Positions 1 to 7,934 of a stretch of DNA of 64,000 nt are shown here, one piece after another (the stretch's first letter is position 1; each line of letters starts with the position of its first letter). Source of the stretch: Micromonospora andamanensis (GTDB lineage Bacteria > Actinomycetota > Actinomycetes > Mycobacteriales > Micromonosporaceae); assembly GCF_016863495.1 (NCBI RefSeq), contig NZ_BOOZ01000002.1, forward strand, positions 248,001 through 312,000, in the 5' to 3' direction. The translations under genes were made by a program, and so were the position numbers. Under the pieces are notes generated by a model, which was not told where the DNA came from, ran no database searches, and was given only the letters and a program-made list of their open reading frames with translations.

Positions 1-734
1 TACTCGACGTGGAACACCGGTTTGCCGGCGTCGGCGAAGGGCAGCAGCTTCTCGCACTGGCGCAGCCGGACGCACTCCTCGTTGACGGCGAAGTCGAAGT
101 CCGGCGCCAGCGCGGCGACCTGCGGCAGGTCGCCCAGCAGGCCGGGGGAGAGGTCGAGCGAGCGGGCCAGCGCGGCGACCCGACGGTTGAACTGCAACTG
201 GTGGTCGAACTCCAGCGCGAAGCCGGAGTGCTTGTCGTAGCCGTCGGCGTCGGCGAACACCACAGCGCCGAAGCCCTTCCCACGGCAGAGCCGGAACCGG
301 TCGGCGAGCACCGGCCGCAGGGCGTCCCACCGGCGTACGTCCAACCAGATCCGCCCGGTGCGGGCCACCGTGGCGCCGCGTACCTGTGCCGGATACCGGC
401 TGGCATCCGGATCGGCCGGATGCACCGACCCGATGTGCACCTGGCAGACCAGCCTGCGGCTGCGGGAGCGCAACTGCGCGGTCTCCGCAGCGGTGGTGTC
501 GACCGGGTCGAGGACGAAGACGTCCGCCTCGACGTCCGGATCGAGCACCCCCGCCACCTGCCACTGCCACTGCCAGTGCCGGGCCGAGGTGGCCGGCCAA
601 CTGGTCGGCGCTCCCGGCGGGGGCAGTTGCGGCCGACAGGCGGTCACCGTGACCAGCAACGTGAACGTCAGACCGGCGGGCAGCGCCCGGTGGTGCAGCC
701 ACCGGGCCGGTCGCCCGCCCAGGCCGATCCGCAT
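1..734 (-). CDS. GH114-type glycosidase lipoprotein, C-terminus cut by window edge
   Basis: I see the first 244 codons, with no stop before the window edge. The start is ATG at 734, with a GGAG-like site just upstream. An N-terminal hydrophobic stretch ends in a lipobox (V-T-A-C, residues about 28-31), so this should be a lipoprotein on the outer face of the membrane. The rest matches the endo-alpha-1,4-polygalactosaminidase family (GH114): an aromatic WQWQWQVAG opening, the segment DVFVLDPVDT, then GRIWLDVRRWD, GKGFGAVVFADADGYDKHSG, and near the edge NEECVRLRQCE followed by GKPVFHVE. Family members cleave galactosamine-rich polysaccharides such as biofilm polymers; the substrate here is not shown by sequence. 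It lies on the same strand as the secreted CAP protein but about 110 bp away. Confidence 0.8.
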   Translation of the reverse strand, partial: MRIGLGGRPARWLHHRALPAGLTFTLLVTVTACRPQLPPPGAPTSWPATSARHWQWQWQVAGVLDPDVEADVFVLDPVDTTAAETAQLRSRSRRLVCQVHIGSVHPADPDASRYPAQVRGATVARTGRIWLDVRRWDALRPVLADRFRLCRGKGFGAVVFADADGYDKHSGFALEFDHQLQFNRRVAALARSLDLSPGLLGDLPQVAALAPDFDFAVNEECVRLRQCEKLLPFADAGKPVFHVE

Positions 735-842
735 CGCCAGCTCCGCAGGTCGCGGGGCGGCGTCGGGCCGCCCGAGCCGGTACGCCGGGTCTCGGCGTAC
801 CCCACCCGGTCAAACGAGCACAGACCCGACAAGGACTCGCGC

Positions 843-2156
843 TCAGCGTGGTGCGGCGAAGACCTGCGTCCAGTACGGGCCGTTGCTGTTGGCCACGCCG
901 ACGCCGATCTCGGTGAAGGAGCAGTTGAGGATGTTGGCGCGGTGCCCGTCGCTGTTCATCCAGGCGTCCATGACGGCGGCCGGCGTCCGTTGGTTCCAGG
1001 CGACGTTCTCGCCGTACGTGCTCCAGGAGTAGTTGACCCGGTCGATCCGCTCGCCGGGATCGCTACCGTCGCTGCCGGTGTGTGACATGTTCCGGTGGTC
1101 AGCCTGGTCCTGGCTGTGCCGCTGGGCCGCCGTCATCAGCTTGTCGTCGATGCTCAGCGCGTCGCAGCCGGCCTTCGCCCGCTCGGCGTTCACCAGCGCC
1201 ACCACCTCGGCCGCCTCGGCGGAGACGTCGTCCCCGGCGGACGACGGGCTGGCGGAGGCGGCCCGGCTCGGGCTGCCCTGGCGTTCGGCGCTGAGCCGGG
1301 AGGGAGCCGTGCTGCGCGAGGGCGCGGGCTTGGGCCGGGTGGTCCGGCTCGGTGACGGCGACGCGGTGGCGGTGCTGGGGGAGACGCTCGGGCTGGGGCT
1401 CGGGCTCTCCGTCAGGTCCAGCGGAAGCGCCTGGTCCTCCTCCGGCAGGGCCGGTGCGCTGGCGACAGGCGCCTCGCCGGCCGTGGTGTTGGCGGGGGTG
1501 TCGTCGCCGGGCAGGGCGAGGGCGGCGACGCCGATGCTCACCACGAGGGTGGCCGCCGCGGCAGCGCCACCCATCACCAGAGGGCGTGGCAGCCGCCGGG
1601 AGCGACGTTCCGGGCCTGGCGGTTCGAGCGCCGGCTCGGCGGCTCCGGCCAGGTCCCGGTGCCCGGTCTGCGGCGGCAGGTGGTGGGAACGCACGACCGG
1701 TTCGGCGTACGCGTCGGTCTGGCCGGCGTAGCCGACGGACTGATCGGCGTACCGGTCGGGCCGATCATCGTAGGCGTACGGGTCGTCCTGTGGTGCGGCG
1801 TGGTGCGTGGACCAGTCAGCGGCATGGACGGCGGTGAGGTCGTCGTCGCGGTGGTGACGCCCGGCCCCGTGCTGGAACGAGGCGGAGCTGTCGTACCAGT
1901 CCTGTCCGGCCCGCGGGTACGGCTGCTCCGTCGCCTGGTACGCCTCCGCCGCCGGCTGGGGATACGCGGCGTCGGACCGCCACTGCTCGGTCGGCTGGTC
2001 GCGGTACCACCCCGTGGGCGGGGCCTCCGGGTCGTCGCCGAAGAGGTAGGACGACCGCGGTGCCGGCCGATCGGTCAACCAGGCCGGATCGTCGGTAGGC
2101 GGTTCCGGTCGCCGTGGGGTGTGCTCCGGGTCGATCGGATCATTCCAGCCGTGCAC
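843..2156 (-). CDS. membrane-anchored CAP/SCP-domain protein
   Basis: About 437 aa. The GTG at 2156 is preferred because GGAGG lies 8 nt upstream; an in-frame GTG at 2171 has no such site. The N-terminal ~185 residues are acidic, Pro- and Tyr-rich and probably cytosolic and disordered. A single membrane segment follows (LVMGGAAAAATLVVSIGVAA, about 193-212), then a Ser/Pro/Thr-rich linker. The C-terminal CAP domain (about 315-437) shows ALVNAERAKAGC, AQRHSQDQA, the His in NMSHTG, GENVAW, and a final HRANILNCSFTEIGVGV block. The conserved His and Glu of the CAP cavity are present. Bacterial CAP proteins are cell-surface or secreted and of mostly unknown function. It is transcribed away from the smc unit. 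Confidence 0.88.
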   Translation of the reverse strand: MHGWNDPIDPEHTPRRPEPPTDDPAWLTDRPAPRSSYLFGDDPEAPPTGWYRDQPTEQWRSDAAYPQPAAEAYQATEQPYPRAGQDWYDSSASFQHGAGRHHRDDDLTAVHAADWSTHHAAPQDDPYAYDDRPDRYADQSVGYAGQTDAYAEPVVRSHHLPPQTGHRDLAGAAEPALEPPGPERRSRRLPRPLVMGGAAAAATLVVSIGVAALALPGDDTPANTTAGEAPVASAPALPEEDQALPLDLTESPSPSPSVSPSTATASPSPSRTTRPKPAPSRSTAPSRLSAERQGSPSRAASASPSSAGDDVSAEAAEVVALVNAERAKAGCDALSIDDKLMTAAQRHSQDQADHRNMSHTGSDGSDPGERIDRVNYSWSTYGENVAWNQRTPAAVMDAWMNSDGHRANILNCSFTEIGVGVANSNGPYWTQVFAAPR

Positions 2157-2527
2157 GCCTGTCGCCTCCACGGGTCAGTTAAGGGCCGGGGTGACGCTAC
2201 GTGTTGCGTCTGAGCAGCAGCAATCTGGCTAAGGAAGAGTTAAGAGGAGCCTGTACGTCCGGGTGAGGTGTTCGGCTGTTCCTGAGCGTAGAGTCGGGGC
2301 GTCCGGACAGAGCGTGTTCGCGCCTCGTGGCGGCCTCCCGTGACGGGTGTGGCAGACGCCGAGATGATCTACGGCCTGCGTGAACTTGACGAAGCAGGGG
2401 CTGTCGGCTCAATATGGTGGTGTCGCCAGTCGCGCCCGGCCATGCCCAGAAATTGTGGGAATGGTAGTCGCGTTTACATGGGCGCGCGTTGGCCGGCCTC
2501 TCCGGCAGCGCACATCAAGGAGTAAAA
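2157..2527. other. 371-bp intergenic region between divergent genes
   Basis: This gap separates the CAP gene (minus) from the small coiled-coil gene (plus). The plus side holds one good sigma70-like promoter (listed separately) and an AAGGA ribosome site before 2528. I see no credible coding frame: open frames here lack a ribosome site and run into known genes out of frame. The stretch around 2215-2250 is less GC-rich than its surroundings and probably carries the minus-strand promoter, but I cannot place its hexamers. Confidence 0.5.
2386..2415 (+). promoter_or_regulatory. candidate sigma70-type promoter for the coiled-coil gene
   Basis: TTGACG at 2386-2391 and CAATAT at 2410-2415, spacer 18 bp, lie 113 bp upstream of the ATG at 2528. 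These match actinobacterial vegetative promoters and stand out in this GC-rich background. It may also serve smc downstream. Confidence 0.45.
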
Positions 2528-2722
2528 ATGGCGAAGGCCCTCTACGGCCACGTAGGTGCGGCGCCCGACCGGCGCCTGCTCGACGAGGTCACCCGACTGC
2601 GTGCCAGGGTTCAGTCACTGGAGTTCGAGGTCACGCGGCTGCGCGCCGAGAACGATCGGCTCGCGGCGGCTGCGGCGGAGGCGGACGATCTGCTCCGTCT
2701 GGCCGAGCCCGCGCTGACCTGA
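2528..2722 (+). CDS. small conserved coiled-coil protein (64 aa)
   Basis: The 64-residue protein begins MAKALYGHVG and continues as one leucine/charged heptad helix (about 15-55: RLLDEVTRLRARVQSLEFEV then TRLRAENDRLAAAAAEADDL). The ATG at 2528 follows an AAGGAG-like site at normal spacing and a good promoter. I recall similar short MAKAL.G.VG coiled-coil proteins across actinobacteria, none with a known function. It sits 277 bp upstream of smc on the same strand; whether it works with SMC is only inference. No membrane segment, cysteine pair or DNA-binding motif is visible. Confidence 0.75.
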   Translation: MAKALYGHVGAAPDRRLLDEVTRLRARVQSLEFEVTRLRAENDRLAAAAAEADDLLRLAEPALT

Positions 2723-2999
2723 CCCACCCTGGTCGCCGCACAAGCGACTGCACCATTCGGTCGCCACAACTGAACAGCACCACCGCACTGAGCGCGCCGA
2801 CACGATGTGCCGGCGCGCAGCTCTGTGCGTACCCGTCAGGCGTCGACCGTCCGGTCCGGGGGCGCGGTCCGGGCGGTGTCCGAGGGCCGGCAGGTGGGTC
2901 GCGTCGCGTGCGCCACCCGGTCCCGGGTTAGTCTGCGGGTTTACCAGGGTCCGCGCAGCCGGGCGACGGTACGGCGGCCACCGGACGAGGATCGAGAAG

Positions 3000-5900
3000 G
3001 TGCATCTCAAGAGCCTGACGGTGAAGGGCTTCAAGTCCTTCGCCTCCGCGACGACGCTCAAGCTGGAGCCGGGGATCACCTGCGTGGTGGGCCCGAACGG
3101 CTCCGGCAAGTCAAACGTCGTCGACGCCATCGCCTGGGTGCTCGGCGAGCAGGGCGCGAAGGCGCTGCGCGGCGGCAAGATGGAGGACGTCATCTTCGCC
3201 GGCACCGCCGGTCGGGCCCCGCTGGGCCGCGCCGAGGTGACCCTCACCATCGACAACACCGACGGTGCCCTGCCGATCGAGTACACCGAGGTCTCCATCA
3301 CCCGCCGGATGTTCCGCTCCGGCGAGAGCGAGTACGAGATCAACGGCGATTCCTGCCGCCTGCTCGACATCCAGGAGCTGCTCTCCGACTCCGGCATCGG
3401 CCGGGAGATGCACATCATCGTCGGGCAGGGCAGGCTCGACGGGATGCTGCACGCCAAGCCGGAGGACCGGCGGGCGTTCATCGAGGAGGCGGCCGGCGTC
3501 CTCAAGCACCGCAAGCGCAAGGAAAAGGCGCTGCGCAAGCTCGACGCGATGCAGACGAACCTCAACCGGCTCACCGACCTCACCGCCGAGCTGCGCCGAC
3601 AGCTCAAGCCGCTCGGCCGGCAGGCCGAGGTGGCCCGGCGGGCCGCCGTGATCCAGGCCAACCTGCGCGACGCCCGGTTGCGGCTGCTCGCCGACGACCT
3701 CGCCACCCTGCGGACCACGCTGGACAAGGAGATCGCTGACGAGACCGCGGTCCGGCAGCGCCGCGAGCAGGTCGAGGCCGAGCACGCCGAGGTGCAGTTC
3801 CGCCTCGGCGAGTTGGAGGAGGCGCTGGCCTCCGACGCTCCGCTGCTGGCCGCCGCACAGGACACCTGGTACAAGCTCTCCGCGTTGCAGGAACGGTTCC
3901 GCTCGATCGAGCAGCTCGCGGTCGAGCGACTCCGGCACCTCAGTGCCACCCCGGACGACGAGCGCCCGGGCCGCGACCCGGAGCAACTGGAGGCCGAGGC
4001 CGAGCGGGTACGCGAGCAGGAGGAGGAACTGCGCGCGGCGCTCACCGACGACCAGGTCCGGCTCGCCGAGGCGGTCGAGCACCGTCAGGAACTGGAGCGG
4101 CAGCTCGCCGCCGCCGAGCGGGAGCTGGTCGCCGCCGCGAAGGCGATCGCCGACCGGCGTGAGGGGCTGGCCCGGCTGACCGGGCAGGTCAACTCCGCGC
4201 GGGCCCGAACCACGAGCGCCGGTGAGGAGATCGAGCGGCTCGCCGCCGCGCACACCGACGCGATGGCGCGCGCCGAGCGGGCCCAGGCCGAGCTGGACGC
4301 GGTCGCCGAGCAGTCCACCGAGGCGGACCGCGACAACGCCGACCTGGACACCCGGCACGCCGAGGCCGTCGCCGCCCAGGAGCAGGCACAGGCCACCGTC
4401 CGGTCCCTGTCGGACGCGGAACGGGCAGCGGAGAAGGACGCCGCGACCTGGAAGGCCCGGGAGGAGGCGCTCGCCCTCGGCCTGCGCCGCAAGGACGGCG
4501 CCGGGGCCCTGCTGGCCCGCGCCGACCAGGTGCCCGGCCTGCTGGGCGGTCTCGCCGGCCTGCTCACGGTGGCTCCCGGCCACGAGGCGGCTCTCGCCGC
4601 CGCGCTCGGCGGGCTGGCCGACGCGGTCGCGGTGACCGGTGTGGACGAGGCCGTGGAGGCGATGCGCCTGCTGAAGATCTCGGACGCCGGGCGGGCCGGG
4701 TTGCTCGTCGGCAGTCCCGCCGGGCCGGGCATGTCCGGGTCGGCCGAGGCGCTGCGCCCGAAGCTGCCCGACGGTGCCCACTGGGCACCCGACCTGGTCG
4801 ACTGCGACGCCCAGATCCGGCCTGCGGTGCACCGGGCGCTGCGGGACGTGGTGCTGGTGGAGGATCTGTCCGCCGCAGCCGAGGTGGTCACCGACAATCC
4901 CGAACTGCGGGCGGTCACCCGGGAGGGTGACGTGGTCGGCGCGTACGCGGCGGCCGGTGGGTCGGCCAAGGCACCCAGCTACATCGAGGTGCAGGCGGCG
5001 GTCGAGGAGGCCCGGGCCAACCGGCTGACGGCCGAGCGGACCAGCGCCGAACTGCGGGACCAGCTGGTCGAGGCGCGCGCCGAGGTGGCCACCGCCAAGG
5101 AGGCGGTGCAGCACGCGGCGGCGGCCAAGCGGGAGGCGGAGAGCCACCGCAACGCCGCGGCGCGGCGGCTGGCCGAGCTGGGTGCCGCCGCGCGGTCGGC
5201 GAAGGCGGAGACCGACCGGCTCGGCGAGTCCCGGTCGCGCGCCGAGGCTGCCCGGGAACGGGACCTGACCAGCCTCGCCGAACTTGAGGAACGGTTGCGG
5301 TTGGCCGAGGCCACGCCGATCGACGCGGAACCCTCCACGGAGGAACGCGACCAGCTCGCCGCCATGGTGCCGCAGGCGCGGCAGAACGAGATGGAGGTCC
5401 GGCTCGCGGTGCGTACCGCCGAGGAGCGGGTCGCCTCGATCGCCGGCCGGGCCGACTCGCTGCGCCGGCAGGCCGGTGCCGAGCGGGCGGCCCGGGAGCG
5501 GGCGGCGGCCCGGCGCGCGGCGCGGACCCGGGGCGCCGCCATCGCCCGCGCGGTGGCCGGTGGCGCGCGGGCGGCGTTGACCCAGCTCACCAGCAGCATC
5601 GCCCGGGCTGAGGAGCACCGCGACGCGGTGGCGCGGGAACGGGCCACCCGCGAGGCGGAGCTGCAGGAGGTGCGGGCCGCCGCGAAGCGGTTCGGTGCGG
5701 AACTGGAACGGCTGACCAGCCAGGTGCACCGGGACGAGGTCGCCCGCGCCGAGCAGCGGCTGCGCATCGAGCAACTGGAGGCCAAGGCCGCCGAGGACTT
5801 CGGGCTGACGGTCGAGACCCTGATCGCCGAGTACGGCCCGAGCCAGCCGGTGCCGCCCACCGAGGCCGAGGTGGCCGCCGCCGAGCGGGACGGCCTGGCG

Positions 5901-6614
5901 GTGCCCGAGCCGGTCCGCTACGAGCGCCCGGTGCAGGAGAAGCGGGCCGCCAAGGCCGAACGGGAACTGGCCCTGCTCGGCAAGGTCAACCCGCTCGCGC
6001 TTGAGGAGTTCGCGGCGCTCGAGGAGCGGTACAAGTTCCTCTCCGAGCAGTTGGAGGACCTCAAGGCGACCCGGCGTGATCTGCTCACCGTGGTCAAGGA
6101 TGTCGACGACCGGATCCTGGAGGTCTTCGCCAGCGCCTTCGCCGACACCGCCCGCGAGTTCGAACAGGTCTTCACCGTGCTGTTCCCCGGTGGTGAGGGC
6201 CGGTTGATCCTCACCGACCCGGAGGACATGCTGACCACAGGCGTCGAGGTGGAGGCCCGCCCGCCGGGCAAGAAGATCAAGCGGCTGTCCCTGCTCTCCG
6301 GCGGCGAGCGGTCGTTGACCGCGGTGGCGATGCTGGTGGCGATCTTCCGCGCCCGGCCCAGCCCGTTCTACATTATGGACGAGGTGGAGGCGGCCCTCGA
6401 CGACGTGAATCTGGGCCGGCTTATCACCCTGCTGGCCCAACTGCGGGAGAAGAGCCAGCTGATCGTCATCACCCACCAGAAGCGGACGATGGAGATCGCC
6501 GACGCGCTCTACGGTGTGACCATGCGCGGCGGGGTCACCCAGGTGATCAGTCAACGGCTCAACAGGTCCGACGGGGAAGACGAGCGGCGAAGCCGCGGCG
6601 AGGAGAACGGGTAG
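3000..6614 (+). CDS. smc: chromosome segregation protein SMC
   Basis: 1204 aa, GTG start at 3000 behind a GAGG-containing site. Walker A is GPNGSGKSN at 31-39. Long charged coiled-coil arms (about 165-500 and 655-1010) flank a Gly-rich hinge at about 505-650. The C-terminal ATPase half carries LSGGERS near 1098 and the Walker B region YIMDEVEAALDD near 1123. SMC dimers with ScpA/ScpB organise the chromosome; no scp genes are in this window. The stop overlaps the start of the next gene by one base (TAGTG), so the HAD protein is probably translationally coupled. Length and order are normal for the family. Confidence 0.97.
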   Translation: MHLKSLTVKGFKSFASATTLKLEPGITCVVGPNGSGKSNVVDAIAWVLGEQGAKALRGGKMEDVIFAGTAGRAPLGRAEVTLTIDNTDGALPIEYTEVSITRRMFRSGESEYEINGDSCRLLDIQELLSDSGIGREMHIIVGQGRLDGMLHAKPEDRRAFIEEAAGVLKHRKRKEKALRKLDAMQTNLNRLTDLTAELRRQLKPLGRQAEVARRAAVIQANLRDARLRLLADDLATLRTTLDKEIADETAVRQRREQVEAEHAEVQFRLGELEEALASDAPLLAAAQDTWYKLSALQERFRSIEQLAVERLRHLSATPDDERPGRDPEQLEAEAERVREQEEELRAALTDDQVRLAEAVEHRQELERQLAAAERELVAAAKAIADRREGLARLTGQVNSARARTTSAGEEIERLAAAHTDAMARAERAQAELDAVAEQSTEADRDNADLDTRHAEAVAAQEQAQATVRSLSDAERAAEKDAATWKAREEALALGLRRKDGAGALLARADQVPGLLGGLAGLLTVAPGHEAALAAALGGLADAVAVTGVDEAVEAMRLLKISDAGRAGLLVGSPAGPGMSGSAEALRPKLPDGAHWAPDLVDCDAQIRPAVHRALRDVVLVEDLSAAAEVVTDNPELRAVTREGDVVGAYAAAGGSAKAPSYIEVQAAVEEARANRLTAERTSAELRDQLVEARAEVATAKEAVQHAAAAKREAESHRNAAARRLAELGAAARSAKAETDRLGESRSRAEAARERDLTSLAELEERLRLAEATPIDAEPSTEERDQLAAMVPQARQNEMEVRLAVRTAEERVASIAGRADSLRRQAGAERAARERAAARRAARTRGAAIARAVAGGARAALTQLTSSIARAEEHRDAVARERATREAELQEVRAAAKRFGAELERLTSQVHRDEVARAEQRLRIEQLEAKAAEDFGLTVETLIAEYGPSQPVPPTEAEVAAAERDGLAVPEPVRYERPVQEKRAAKAERELALLGKVNPLALEEFAALEERYKFLSEQLEDLKATRRDLLTVVKDVDDRILEVFASAFADTAREFEQVFTVLFPGGEGRLILTDPEDMLTTGVEVEARPPGKKIKRLSLLSGGERSLTAVAMLVAIFRARPSPFYIMDEVEAALDDVNLGRLITLLAQLREKSQLIVITHQKRTMEIADALYGVTMRGGVTQVISQRLNRSDGEDERRSRGEENG

Positions 6615-7234
6615 TGGCTCGGGAACGCGCGACGGCGCTCCTGCTGGATTTCGACGGCGTGCTGCGGCGCTGGGACCCGGCGGTGGCCGCCGGTGTCGAG
6701 CGGGAGTACGGCCTCTCCGCAGGTGTGCTCGGCGAGATCGCCATGCAGTGGGGGCGGTTGCAGCCCGTGCTCACCGGTCAGGTAAGCCACGCCGACTGGA
6801 TGACGAGCGTGGCCGACGCGCTCACCCCGTCCGTCGGGGACGCCGAGCGGGCCCGTGCGGCGGTGGCGCAGTGGCAACGCTATCGCGGTGAGGTCGATCC
6901 GGAGGTGCTGGCGTTCGTCCGTGAGGTGAGGGCCGCCGGCATCCGGGTCGGGCTGGGCACCAATGCCACCGACCTGCTCGACGCCGACCTGGCCGCGTTG
7001 GGGCTCACCGACGAGTTGGACGTGGTGGTCAACTCCTCGGCCATCGGGGTGCACAAGCCGGCGCCCGAATACTTTCAGGCCGCCTGCGCGGCGCTGGAGA
7101 CGCCGCCGGCCCGGGTGCTCTTCGTCGACGACGAGGACCGGGCGATAAGCGGTGCCCGGGCGGCCGGGCTGTCGGCGTACCGCTGGAACGGTCCGGCTGA
7201 TCTTCGCTACCTGCGCGCCGTGCTGGCCGCCTGA
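6614..7234 (+). CDS. HAD-superfamily hydrolase
   Basis: 206 aa; its GTG start overlaps the smc stop codon. HAD motifs are clear: motif I DFDGV (nucleophile Asp12, acid/base Asp14), motif II around GTNATDLL, motif III Lys in HKPAPEYF, and motif IV FVDDEDRAISGA. The cap between motifs I and II is helical, as in phosphoglycolate phosphatase or haloacid dehalogenase relatives. Substrate cannot be read from sequence; a small phosphorylated metabolite is most likely. An inverted repeat that could end transcription from both sides follows. Confidence 0.88.
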   Translation: MARERATALLLDFDGVLRRWDPAVAAGVEREYGLSAGVLGEIAMQWGRLQPVLTGQVSHADWMTSVADALTPSVGDAERARAAVAQWQRYRGEVDPEVLAFVREVRAAGIRVGLGTNATDLLDADLAALGLTDELDVVVNSSAIGVHKPAPEYFQAACAALETPPARVLFVDDEDRAISGARAAGLSAYRWNGPADLRYLRAVLAA

Positions 7235-7284
7235 AGCGCCGTCGGCCCGGCTCACGGCTCGCGTGCCGGTCTCCGACGCCCGGC

Positions 7285-7334
7285 TTGCGGCATGTCGCGG
7301 CCTCCCGCTGGCGGTTTACCGCGACGTGCCGCAA
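7285..7334. terminator. bidirectional hairpin between convergent genes
   Basis: 16-bp arms at 7285-7300 and 7319-7334 pair with one mismatch around an 18-nt loop. It lies between the plus-strand HAD gene and the minus-strand DinB-like gene. There is no long T tract, as usual for high-GC actinobacteria. Confidence 0.6.
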
Positions 7335-7360
7335 CCGGTGTCGACCAGTCGCGTGTTCCG

Positions 7361-7882
7361 TCACTCGCCGACGACACCGTCGATGCGTTCGCGGATCAGG
7401 TCGGCGTGCCCGTTGTGCCGGGCGTACTCCTCGATCATGTGGACGTAGACCCAGCGCAGGTTGAAGGTCCGCTGTTTCGGGCCGACCTCCCTGAACGTCT
7501 CGTCGAGCGACCGGCCGACGGCGGCGGCGCGGGCCAGCGCCACCTGTCGGTGGTAGGTGGCGAAGTCCGCCTCGGCGTCGGCGGTGCTGACGTCGAGGTC
7601 GGCGTCCGGATCGTCTTCCGTGTAGTACGGGTAGTCGACAGGCTCGCCCGCGAAGTTCTCCCGGAACCACCAGGCTTCCACCTCCGCCAGGTGCCGGACC
7701 AGCCCGAGCAGGGTGAGGCCGGACGGCGCCACGCTGGCGGTGCGCAACTGCTCGGCGGTGAGGCCCGCGCACTTGAGCAGCAGGGTCTGCCGGTGATAGT
7801 CCAGCCAGCCCTCCAGCATGGTGCGCTCGTCACCGACATAGGGCTCGGGGGTCCGGTCGATCTCCGGTGCTATCCAGGTCAT
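7361..7882 (-). CDS. DinB-like (DUF664) protein
   Basis: 173 aa. The ATG at 7882 is favoured because CAGAAT lies exactly 6 nt upstream, the pattern of a leaderless gene. The four-helix DinB fold is suggested by the three spaced histidines that bind metal in this family: His in LVRHLAEVEAWW and two in MIEEYARHNGHADL. The segment YPYYTEDDPDADLD is typical of the DUF664 branch common in actinobacteria. Relatives include mycothiol-dependent maleylpyruvate isomerase and bacillithiol transferases, so a thiol-transferase role is possible but unproven. The PhoD-type gene lies just upstream on the same strand. Confidence 0.85.
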   Translation of the reverse strand: MTWIAPEIDRTPEPYVGDERTMLEGWLDYHRQTLLLKCAGLTAEQLRTASVAPSGLTLLGLVRHLAEVEAWWFRENFAGEPVDYPYYTEDDPDADLDVSTADAEADFATYHRQVALARAAAVGRSLDETFREVGPKQRTFNLRWVYVHMIEEYARHNGHADLIRERIDGVVGE

Positions 7883-7934
7883 CCGGCGATTCTGGCCTGG
7901 ATGCCTGACAACCGGCGACAGGTTTGCGGTTGGT

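Noticed and set aside
9..1085. Plus-strand open frame at the window start
   Set aside because: Mirror of the GH114 and CAP genes, both of which have family motifs and signals.
3111..6554. Very long open frame on minus opposite smc
   Set aside because: High GC removes stop codons in mirror frames; the product is Gly/Leu/Arg-rich with no domain, while smc is unmistakable.
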